From Montifringilla adamsi (lineage: Eukaryota; Chordata; Aves; Passeriformes; Passeridae), in assembly GCA_017590115.1 (NCBI GenBank), contig JAGGNK010006559.1, positions 8,111,784 through 8,175,783 on the forward strand: a DNA stretch of 64,000 bases. The letters run 5' to 3'. Below the pieces are notes generated by a model that saw only the letters and a program-made list of their open reading frames with translations, was not told where the DNA came from and ran no database searches. How positions within the stretch are numbered: position 1 is the stretch's first letter; every line of letters begins with the position of its first letter. This document shows, piece by piece, positions 53,326-64,000 of this stretch. The translations under genes were made by a program, and so were the position numbers.

Positions 53326-55216
53326 GATGATCTTCATATCAAGTGTATGGACAATTTATTGAAAATTATTAACCTGTAGACATTAAAGCTAGAACCTGTA
53401 CAAAATCAAGTGGTAAATTCATGAATGCTCTTCTGACTGGTGTTCTGCTTCCTTTTTCAGTAGTTACACTTTGGAGCAACCTTCCCACCAGTGTAGACAA
53501 CACGCTGCTCCCTGGGGAGGGGGAACTTCTGCAAGTCATTTACTACACAGCTCTCAGGGAAGGGACTGAAATTGCAGTGTAGGCTTCCCCTGTCTTTACT
53601 GCTGGACAGTATATGTGATCATGAGAGTTTTTTTTTTTTGAAACATGTGGAGTCTCACCCTCTACAAAGCTTCTGTTGTTTTGCAAAGTTGAGATTAAGA
53701 AATTCAACTATTGTGATACACTAAGAAATATAATTATTAGTCAGTTGTAATTTTTGCAACATAATCTACCTAAAGAAATTAAAAAACACCAAAAGACAAA
53801 GCCAAACCAAGCTTGCTCTGCCTGATGCACGTAATTGCTTTGGAATTGGTGTACTTATAACCTTTGGTCACATCCTTCACCCTCAGATCAGTCTCCTGTC
53901 TTTGGAGACACTTGGTGACAAGCTACAGAGATCAAATCCTGCTAAATATCTTCCTTTATTAAGATTATAGTGGAAAGATTCGTGTTTCTTTGAAACAATA
54001 GTTATTGTGGCCCAGACTTTGTAGTTGGCTTTTATTATACTATTCTTTCCTATTTGTTTCCAGAAGAAATTATTTTTAAGAAATTATTTTTATTTTTATT
54101 TATTATAAAGTTGTACATTTCTACAAAGAATGAAAAATTATATTGGATTTTAACACAGGGCAAATAGTTCTTTGGGATCTTTGGAAAATCAATCAAGAGG
54201 CCTTCAAGTGACATTTCTGGAGGCCATTGCTCTGTTCTTACACTTTCCACTAAATCACTGTTTTCCATTAATAATGCCATCACAAAAATGTTACCAACAA
54301 GCATTAAGGAAATCTTCTTTACAGAAAAGCATTAACAATTTCTTGAAAAAGAACTCCTGTGTTTCTGCTCTAAAGAAAGAAGCACAACTAGCTGCTCTTT
54401 TAGGAGCCAGCCATCTTTTTCTCTAGCTGTGTTTGCTCCAACAGTTGCAAACAAAATAATAGTCCAAATAGATGGCATCATTAGAGTAATATTTAATTTT
54501 TTGAATTATAGAAAACAAGGGTGTGGATTTATAGCAGGTAGCCTACTGTTTAAGTGCATTATCTTATGTGATGTATAAGGTATCTCTTATTGAAACAAAA
54601 ACATGCATCAAGAATACAGCATCTTCTTTCCTGAGAGCTACTTAAAAGTTCCATTGTGCTTTTTGTCTTGCTACTGAATGAATATACACCCATCCATTTA
54701 TGCTAAAAAGTAAAAGTAGTGAAAAGACAATGATTAAAAGGTTAATTCAACAGATGGTTATTTTCTCTGGGAAGCCTGTAAAAGGGGGGCAGGGTGAAGA
54801 AAATACCTCTTTTAGATTTGTCTTTTCAGAGCCATCTTCATTCCATATGCCTGGGAGAGAGAATGAGTAAGAAAAAAAGTGTGGAAGGACTCATATCTAT
54901 ATTCTCCAAGACTGTAAAAATCTACTTGCATTTGGAGTAGTGGCCACATAAAGCTTTAGTCTGGTTACATGTTGGCATTCAGTGCCACTGTGGCCCCTGC
55001 TACAATACAGGTGGAAGTAGACAAAATCTCGTTGCAAAAGGTGTGCTGTCATCCAAAGTCACCTCTGGAGAGGTGTGGGAGATTTATGAAGATACCTAAG
55101 ATTAGGTAATTTTAGCAAGTTTTTCCCATGCACATTCTCATGAATGTGAAACCCTATGGCAATGATGCTGTGGCAGAACAGATATTTCCACTTTTACACA
55201 GGTATCATGGAATTAC

Positions 55217-55318
55217 ATGATTTTTAAAATATTATATAAAAATATAATATTTATATTATATAATTAGGTATATATAGTGTGTTTGTATGTTTGTGTATGT
55301 GTGTGTGTGTGCATGTGG
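55217..55318. repeat. AT-rich palindromic tract joined to a (TG)n repeat
   Basis: TATAAA/ATATTA-type low-complexity sequence to about 55275, then TGTGT/TATG repeats to 55318. Likely prone to secondary structure and length change. Confidence 0.85.
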
Positions 55319-57822
55319 TGAAATTTGGCTTCTGCTTCTGGTCTGAAATAGTTAACAGGAAAAGGCAAAGGATAAGTAATAGTTCAGGTTATCTACAACA
55401 ACATGTTTTAAGCAGAGACATTTGCTCTGTCCTCATTTGTGGTTATCTGCTTCAAGGCAGAGACTGCTGATGTTCTCTGCCTTCCTCTCTTGTGTGCTGC
55501 TGATTGACACAGGATTAAGTATCTGAAAGTATTGGCAATTAGAGTGCAGCAAACCACACAGTCGTCTGAGAAATCTGTAACTGTCAGGTACATCGATGGA
55601 ATTATTTAATACTTGCACTTGAGCAAGTGAGAACAGAATTTGGTCTCCCTGAACAGAGTGAATGCAACAAAACCGTACCTGGCAGGTGTAGCCCTCCTCA
55701 GATAATTCCCAGTCCAGACTCAGAAAAGCACTCATTGATGACCAGCTAGAAATTCTCTGAGGGATGTGTGGCCTCTGGCTGACACAGTGAAAAAAAACCC
55801 CAAACAGCTGAAGCAGGAAAAACAGTAAACAAAAGATAAGAAACATTTCAATAGAAGTTCTCCTACTCTATAACGTAACTTCTTCCATTGGTAAAGAGGA
55901 TAATCTTACTCAGTCTCCATACAAGAGGCATAAAACCCCTGCTAAAATTTTGCTTTAAAGAAGAATGATTGGAGGATGAAAGATTTCAGGGAACATTAGG
56001 AAATATGGCACTTCATTCCACAACAACATTGCATATTTCTAATTTTTCCAAGGAGGCTTTCTGACATTAGATATATTTTGTAAACTTCCACTTACCTGCT
56101 AGCGAAACCTCTTGTGAGTCAGTTTGCTGGTAGCTCTGGGAGCAAGATTATTTATAAAGGAAATGAAGCCAACACAGTCTTTGCGTAAGGGAGAGACTGG
56201 AACATCTAAATCAAAGAGGATGACAGTTGTTTCATCGGCATAACCTTGAATTAGGGTCTCTTTAAAATAAATCATCCACTGTCTCTTGAAATATTTCTAA
56301 GAAAAAAAAATAAATAAAAGAACAAACTGCCCAATCATAGGGAAAATATTCTGTTTCAGATGGATTATCTTTTCAGCTACTCCTCTTTAAAACCTCCCTT
56401 CCTAATATTTGGAAGGAGGAGTGTGTAAATCACAAAAAGATCATAGGCTATATTATAAATAGTATTTAAACACTCAGGTAAATGGTGGAGAAGGTGTAAG
56501 ATGTTTATTGCCAATGAGATGATTGTCACTGCCCTTGTTTTCAACCTATCATCTCTACTAAAGACACAACTGGTGGTTGAACTGAAAAGTTAACAAGGTA
56601 GAGAGAACTCAGCAGCAACAAAATCCAACTGTACTAGTCTGAATAAATACAAGTGATCATTATGGAAATATGTAATTCAGGTTGTGAAGGTTAAAAAAAT
56701 GTACTGAGCTTTAACAATATTCCATGAAGATGTGGTTGGCCCTATTACTGAAACAATTGGGAAGGAATAGCATGAGTGAGTCACCCTCGGGAAAAACTTC
56801 ACATTTGGATCTATTAAATAGCAATTAAATTTCAATGCCCAAAAGCAGAAATATATTCTTAACAGTATAAGCTGAGTAAATTTCCTTGCTTCCAGGCTAC
56901 CAAAGAAAAATTTAAGTCTACTTCAGAAAGAGTGAATTCAGGTTCAAGAAAAGAGAATTTAATTAATCTCTGTGCAGCAGGATTAGTAAAAACATAAACC
57001 CCCAGCAATTAGCAGTTTGACAGCTTCATTGAGAGTACTTTGGATCCCTGGAACATAATGGCTGGAGGAGAAAAAACTTAGCAACACATGCAAAGGGAGG
57101 GGACCTGAAAAAATTAAAAAACCTTCAAAAATGAAGGTATATTCATCATCTTTGAGAGTCCTTCAGATTTTCAAGGAGAAAAAAAGTGTCTCACTCTTAC
57201 TCTCCATCCCCAGTTGTACACAGGTTTTCTTTTAACTTCCTTCTCTTTAGACCAGTTGAACCTGCTGAGTGTCATTATGATATGCAGAAATAATTAAATA
57301 GAATGAAGTCAAGAAGACAGCTGGTGTCACAGGAGTGCAGAACATTTGTTTACTATTTTTTTACTTGCATTGTGCAGCGTTTGAATAACCTCCTTCAAAT
57401 ATAACTGGTTATGGTCTTTGCAGGTGCAAGCTTCAGGCATACTCATTCTTTATACTGTCAGGCAGAACTCATCCTGTGAATTCAGGTTCTTTGCACTGCT
57501 TTGCACATGAAGACACTCATCAGGTGCCTCAAAAGCTGTAAAGGCCTTCACTCCTTGTGTTGTGAATTTCTGTTCTACACTAAGAGTGCAATATGCAGCC
57601 TGACAATATACTGTATGCACAGAAAAAAATGTACCATGAGCTGTGATAAATAGTTAATAAGGAAAAGTCCATAAATTCAGGCTTGCATTGCATTTTGGTT
57701 ACAGAGAAAATAAACACACTGGAGGCACCGAGAGTGGTTCATTCAGCCATGGGCAACAAGTAAGTTTGGAAAAAGTCTGAATTGAGAATGAAGTGTAGAG
57801 TCAGAACTCAAAATAATGATGT

Positions 57823-57991
57823 TTAGTCAGAGAAGCTGTGGATGCCCCATCATTCGAAGCGTTCAAGGCCAGGCTGGATGGGGCTCTGAGCACCCTTGTC
57901 TAGTGGAAGGTGTCCTTGCCCATGGCAGTGGAGTCAGAACTAAATAGTCTTTTAAGGTGCCTTCCAACCCAAACCATTCTGTGACTCTATG
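57823..57991 (+). mobile_element. CR1 LINE 3' fragment
   Basis: Sense CR1 3' end: GGCCAGGCTGGATGGGGCTC, TAGTGGAAGGTGTCCTTGCC, GGTGCCTTCCAACCCAAACC and the terminal ATTCTGTGACTCTATG. It is strongly 5'-truncated. Confidence 0.88.
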
Positions 57992-60311
57992 CAAAATAAA
58001 GACATCAGCTCAAAACTCCAGTATGTCCCTCCTAGGATTTCAAATACCTCTGTTCAGGGATAAGGTGAATGCCACTCCAACCAGCCCAACAAAGCTGGGA
58101 CTGTAGGGGTGCGAGGGACAACACTGTGCCCTCAAGTTCTACCTGCAGCTCACAGAACTCTCAGCCTCCAGGATCCCATTGAGTGCAAAGCTGGAGCAGC
58201 AGGAGAGCTTGGGATGCATTTCCTGTACTTTTGACCTGGCCACAGAGGCTCTCTGCTGCTCAGCAGAGGTGTCTGATGCCACGTGATGCACAGTGAATGG
58301 TCGAGGAGCACCTTTGTAAGAAATGGGAAGGTTAGTATTTATGACAGTTTTATTCTGAAAAGTGCTGTGGGTGTTTAGAAAAGGGATCAGAGGTGAGAAA
58401 TAAATTAAAATGCCCCTTGACAAGTCCCCTACCTAAGCATAAATCATTTTATAATGTTAATTTTTTCTCTTTGTGAAGGGAAGGTATGTAAATAGGAAAG
58501 GATATGTCAGAGAGAGGCCAGGAGTTATTACTTTTTTTTTTACTACATAATATTTTAAAAAAAGTACTATGGTGAATTACAATGAAAAAGCAGCTAGAAT
58601 TGCATGTCATAAATTTAAAAAAAAGAATTCCTGTTATCATACTGCATAAAATTTATTATTTCTATTTATTGAGCTATTAAATCAGCAGATTATTTGAGTT
58701 TGAATGTTGAAAAATGCAAAATAATTAGAGAATGGCCTTATCACCCAAAAAACTTGTTACAATGATTTTTCCAGTTCAGTGCTTAAAAAAATATAGCCAA
58801 TTTAACACCCATATCGCATGTGTTTTCATCCCACTGTGTTTCAATTCAAAAGAAAACTCCAGGAAATAAACAGTATTTTTACAACATGTGAAGAGAGTAA
58901 GAGATATAGAAATTGTAGCAGACAAGAGACCTATAAATAGTTCAGGCTTTCCAGGAGGAGACAGGATCAGTAGTGTTGGTTAGAAGAAGACTGAGTAAAA
59001 AATGTGACCGCAGAAGGGTCAAGAAAAACACAAACACTATTTCCACAGCATACACATTTCCCTTCTCCCCCCATCTAGTATGGAGGGAGCACATCAACTC
59101 TAGTTTATTAGCTATATTAAATACCTAGCAAAATCTCACTTTCTGTAGCCATGACCTTTAACAACACAAGCAAGCATGGATTTAGCCTGCCATTTCATTC
59201 TTGTTACACAATAGATCTGTTAGACCAGATTTTTATTCCATGCAACTTTCAACATGCTGTGCAAACATGGAGCTGTGCAGAAAAGGCAACTATTAGGCTA
59301 CTCTGTCATCAGAAGGCAAACAATGATCTTTTGGGGACAGATGGCTAGAGAAAACATTAGCAGGAGAAGAGGTTTTTCTTAAGCAGAAGACAGTCTAATT
59401 GTAAATTGGTAAATCAAAAATATGTATGTATGTGCAGTTTTATTACTAGTAATCCAGTATTTGCACAAAGATGCCACCAATTAATTTTTCAGTGACTTGA
59501 AGTATGAAAGCCAAGCAAGTTTTAGGGAATTTCTGGAGGCACACTGGTAATGAATTTGTCCCTGAGGCAGTGCCATATGGTCAAACAGAGCTCCAAGAAG
59601 GAAGGATTCAGCCAACTTTTTCAGATGTCAGAATGTTTTATCTTGCACACTGAAATATATCAAGTGATAAAATATGGGATTAGAAGGCAAGTAGAGGTTT
59701 TTTTTTTTTTTAATGAATCTGGGTTTTTTTGATCAATTTTTCTAAAAGGAATTTTCTATGAAATTTTGTTAAATCCTACAACATAGTCAAGGAGTGTATT
59801 AAACTCACTACACGTGGGAGTCGTGTGGTCTACTTAAAGGCTAATATTTACTTATTTATAAATAATTGGATTTCCTATTTTTATATTATGCTGTTGCTAG
59901 TGTTCTAGGTATAATATTTCTATTCAACAGGAAAAATGAGTTAGGTTTTAGAAAGAAAAGCTGGCATTGCTTTTGCCCAGGGAGATAATTTTCACACACA
60001 TAGTATAGTGGTCAGGTTCTACTCAAATATTGGTATTCAAGGTGACCAAAAAATTTTTGATTGATGCAAAACATTTTTCATTCAGCCAATAGTATGTCAG
60101 GAGAATTTAATAATCTTACTAAAAACTACATTAATTTCTTCAAAAGTGTGAATGAAAACTACTAAAAGGAATACATGGTTTTTAAACTTTTTGTTTTTAA
60201 GGTTTTTTTTTTTTTTTAAACTTTTTGTTTCCTAATTAGTTTGTTTTCCTTGTGTTTCCTCTTTATGGAACTTTTGGAGGATTTTCTAACCATAGAAACC
60301 ATTCTAACTGT

Positions 60312-60348
60312 AGAAAACCTAGAACCTAGAAAACCTAGAAAACCTAAA
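60312..60348. repeat. Short AGAAAACCT tandem repeat
   Basis: Repeated TAGAAAACC and TAGAACC units, about four copies, imperfect. Confidence 0.75.
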
Positions 60349-61312
60349 CAAATTAACATTTGTTAATTTAATTATCCACGATCAAAATTAGTATTTCATT
60401 ATTTTCACTTTCAAAAAGCAAATACTGTGACTCTTCTCAATTTAAAAATTTATTTCTATGAATTTATTTGTATTTATTATGAATTTATTTCTATTTATTT
60501 CCATTATTATCTCCAGTTTATGTAAGATCCTCATTTTTTTCCCTTTTTCTTACTAATTTTGCTTTTTCAGTACTAGCAACAAAATAATGTTAATTATTTG
60601 TTAATGTTAATTTCTCCTAATGTAGTTTTCAGTGAAAGCTATTTTAATTAATAGAATTGCCTTCAAAAAATCAACATATCCTTAATTTTTCATTGCACTT
60701 AGATAAATGACAGCATGTATCTGTAGATTGGTTCATTATACTTGTTAAAAACTTTCCTGTAACTATGGTAAAAAATGCAAAGGTTTTATATGAACTTATA
60801 ACAATAAAGCCTTTGGGACAGATATAAATCCACTTTTTTTTTGAAAGCTCTAGTCTTTCAACATTCAGGAGGAGCCAACATCTTAGAAGGGAAATATCCA
60901 GAACTTTGTGTTTTCTTCTTCCAGAACTTCCTACAAGGCAGGAGATCTTCTCTCTTCTCCTTCTAGCCTAGTTTATGGCAAGAATTGATAATGGAACACT
61001 GTGGCATACATCAGGCAGCTTTGGATCTGAAATTCAGGTCCCTTGGGATGATTTGCTTCTCTTGCCATTCCCTGTCTGATGAGGTGGATGTTTTATTGCC
61101 TAATTGCAAAGCATGCATCATCTTAAGGACAGCAAAATGAAGTCTCTTGTAAAGTGATAGTCTCTTGTGTGGGATTTCTAGTTAGCTGTTAACAAGCAGA
61201 TATTCAATGTTTAGTTAGTGCAGTTAATTTTTTAAAAAAGCTCAGAAACATCTGAAGAATTTGCATAGAGAAATAAACAAAATGCAACATAAGAATTTTC
61301 TTGATTTGAAAT

Positions 61313-61398
61313 TTAATACTATATTTGACTTATATATTTGAATAATACTATATTTGACTTATATATTTGAATAATACTATATTTAATACTATATTTGA
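61313..61398. repeat. 29-bp AT-rich tandem repeat
   Basis: The core AATACTATATTTGACTTATA recurs at 61315 and 61344, with further partial units at 61373 and 61385. Two nearly identical 29-base units plus partials. Confidence 0.9.
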
Positions 61399-61867
61399 TT
61401 TCTCCTTTAAAAAGAATCTCTGAAGAAATCTGAATTTCTAAATAAAGTTTTATACATTTGTGTTTTCTCTGTAGGTAGCAGAAGAGACATTAACACATTT
61501 TATGCTAAATAAAATTAACAAATAAAAATACGGAACGGAGCAAGTGGAATGACAGGATAAAAAAGAAAAGAAGAAAAATCTACAACTTCAGGCCAGTAAA
61601 ATAATTTGTTCATTTATTAAAATCTCTGTCAGAAGATTCAGACACTGAATACTTCAGTTGTTTTAGCTTTTCTTTCTTACTTCAGTCTCAGAAAAATCTT
61701 AAGCCCCAGGGCGCTCAGTGGGACTACCTGAGGCCAAGGGCAGCAGTTTGTCTCTTGTTTGTTCTGAGCGGGAGGGGGAAAAGTGCAATCCTTTGATAAA
61801 GCAGGTTGAAGAAGTCCTTTTATTTTCCTTGTTTCCTTTTGTGCAGAGGGCTTTGTGGCAGGGTGAA

Positions 61868-61915
61868 AGAGCATCCCTACAATTCTAGGATTGCCTAAAA
61901 TTGTAGGGATGCTCT
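61868..61915. repeat. Perfect 17-bp inverted repeat (hairpin)
   Basis: The arms 61868-61884 and 61899-61915 are exact reverse complements (AGAGCATCCCTACAATT). Inside, after one C/A mismatch, TAG pairs with CTA and leaves a six-base loop, GATTGC. Outside, CAGG and CCTG could pair across an unequal internal loop. Such a long perfect stem with a short spacer is not expected by chance in 64 kb. It may be a relic of a small inverted-repeat transposon or a transcribed hairpin. Confidence 0.85.
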
Positions 61916-64000
61916 AACCTGACCACCTCTACAACATTTTGTTCTATGAAGTTCTGATTTATCTTTATGTTTGAAGCATTGATAGTGGAGTTAAGCTGAG
62001 AGCGGAGTTAAACTTGAGTGGGAGGAACAACTTTGGAGAAGGGCATAATGCAAATTAAAATATGACCTTCTCTTGTAGTGAATATGTAGGTGGAGGAGGG
62101 TTAACTGGAATGTCAAAGATGGCTCAAGTTTTACAATTTTTATATCACTTAAGCCTCAAAAGGCAGACAGGTGAAATTTCTGAAATGTGTTAATTTACTT
62201 TTTCTGTTGACCAATACATATCACTACTTGATAAAAACAAACACATTGTCCAAATGGATTTTAAAAAACAATTTATCTGGGTGGTCTCTAAATGCATTTG
62301 CAACTGTTGGTTCTCTTTTTTTAGTTTGGACATTTTTGACATTTTATTTTTCTTATATTTAATTTCTAGCTTTATGAATCATGTAATTTTAAAAAATACT
62401 GTTAGTGTACTTTCATATTCTGTTCAAGTGGCTATTGTCTGAAATAAATGCTTACAATTTTTGGCATGCAAAGAACAGATAATCAATGCAACAGATTTGT
62501 TTATTGCTTTTTCTCTTTTAAGACATTGATATCCAGCTTTTGTTTCAGTTTTTTGATGGAAATTGGAGAAAAAAGCCTATTTCTTCAGGCATTTGTAGGT
62601 TTTTTCCTCTGACTATTAATTAGTCCATAGCATGCTTTTATTGAATGCTTCATTTGTTTAGTGTGACAGAAAATCGACAAAGACTTGGATTTTGTTCTCA
62701 ATCTAGTTTGTATCTTCCTGCCTATTATTCCCACTAAACACATTTCCCCCAAACAATGTTTGGTTATCTGCTATGTATAATTGAAAAACCTCTTATATTG
62801 TTCATTTGTCATTCTCAGCCATGCGTGGGGTACTGAGACTTGGAGCAAAAAATTGAACATGTTTGTATCGGCAAAATGAATTTTTTGTCCTTTTACTAAT
62901 CTTCTCAATTGGAGTTTAGGCTCAGTAAGAAAAAAAATGGAAAGAAAAAGGGAGAGTCTCTGTCTTTCCCCATCATTTAAAAAATCTTAGATATTTTGTC
63001 AAGGGATTCACCTTCTTGTCTTGTAGTCCCCTAACTAACAGGCACTCTTCTTTGATGTCATTTGGTGGTATTTTTGTATTTTGCTGCCCATGGGCCTGCG
63101 TCCATTTAAATACAAGATTGTCATAGTTGAAGTTATATTTTTGTTTATGGTCGCTCATCAGCCCTCAGAAATGCATTCTGAATGTAATTAAAAAAAAACA
63201 CATAGAAAGCAAACACTAGAAATGTGGGGATTCTTGACTTTTAATCTGGCTGTTACATAGAATGAGTTTTCAACACTGAGCCATTTATAGGTGGCAAATG
63301 GAAAAATTTCCTGGACCATTACATGTGTTTAGCCAGATATAAACTACAGTGAAGTGAAGACCCTATAAAATGAAAGATCTCGGCAATTGGTGAGAAGGTC
63401 TCAAAGAATGGTTTTAGAGCAAAACCATGACAGCCTGTACAATTGTTGCCTGTGGGGCTCCAAGGCAGCCTGCAAGCAGAGCCAGAAAGAAAACTGCTCT
63501 TACAGACCTGCCCTGAAATGTGCTCCAGTCAAATTCCATATAGGCTGAATTGTCACAGTGTTTCCAGAAGCAATGACTCCCAAGCTGGAATTTCTTTCTT
63601 CCCCCCAATCTTCCTGAGCTTTCTGTGAATCAGGAAGCCAAATTCTGAGGGCACCTTGCTTCAACAAGGTGAACAATCTCATACCCATTCTCTAAGAGAC
63701 AAGACCTAAAGACTTCTGCATCCACAGCTGGGACAGTTCCTGATCAAAAAAACCTGACTCTTTAATTTCTGCTACATTTTGATGGGCTTACCACTGATAG
63801 GTAATAGAAGAGGAGGGGAAGTTTCTTGCTGTGTTTTTGGCCACCAAGTTGAGTAAAAGAAGAGAGGCCAGGCTGTTCTCAGCATCCATCTCTTTCCCAC
63901 CAATGGGCAGTGCAACTGGATCACCCTAAAGGAACACAAGCAGCTGGGATTTTCTCCACAGTTCATTAATGGTGTTTCAATTTGTATGCAATGTGAACAC

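Larger units (their letters stand above)
48797..64000. other. DNA upstream of MC2R, no gene seen
   Basis: AT-rich sequence holding a CR1 fragment (57823), tandem repeats (53276, 55217, 60312, 61313) and the hairpin at 61868. In mammals the noncoding first exon of MC2R lies tens of kilobases upstream, so it could sit in this interval. I could not identify it. The stretch 46256-48481, nearer the gene, holds only a CR1 fragment. Confidence 0.6.

Overview
This is eukaryotic, almost certainly bird, genomic DNA. The two clear genes are single-exon-coding G-protein-coupled receptors in a vertebrate arrangement. The noncoding DNA carries several CR1 LINE 3' ends, a tRNA-Ile-headed SINE with a CR1-type tail (the architecture of the passerine element TguSINE1) and avian endogenous-retrovirus LTRs. 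A songbird or other passerine is the best guess. There is no sign of operons, CRISPR arrays or bacterial features.

Layout. Positions 1-13783 are noncoding, AT-rich DNA with one internally deleted solo LTR (about 1266-1706) and a G-quadruplex motif (10594-10612). The melanocortin 5 receptor gene MC5R lies on the + strand (CDS 13870-14847, 325 aa). It is preceded by a strong 3' splice acceptor at 13768-13783, so the coding exon probably begins at 13784 and a noncoding exon lies upstream. Positions 14848-45126 are about 30 kb of intergenic DNA. They contain CR1 fragments (16520, 28793), the SINE (24879-25010), a second and fuller copy of the same LTR family (30978-31555), a local partial duplication (30241-30715), several simple repeats and a GC-rich patch with overlapping ORFs (42571-43183). 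The ACTH receptor gene MC2R is on the - strand (CDS 45127-46086, 319 aa). From 46240 to 64000 the sequence is upstream of MC2R: two CR1 fragments, one different LTR (about 48482-48796), an AT/TG-rich tract, and a near-perfect 48-nt hairpin (61868-61915).

The two receptors are convergent (tail to tail) about 30 kb apart, the same order and orientation as on human chromosome 18p11. MC5R responds to alpha-MSH/ACTH-type peptides. MC2R is ACTH-specific and in tetrapods needs the accessory protein MRAP for surface delivery and signalling. Both couple to Gs and cAMP. They share a family and a locus but are not known to work as one complex.

No novel multigene system is visible. The observations most worth following are the TM7 motif change in MC2R (DPxxY to NPxxF), a short upstream ORF that ends across the MC5R start codon, the hairpin at 61868, and the complex partial duplication at 30241-30715. 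Exact repeat family names and boundaries are estimates by eye.
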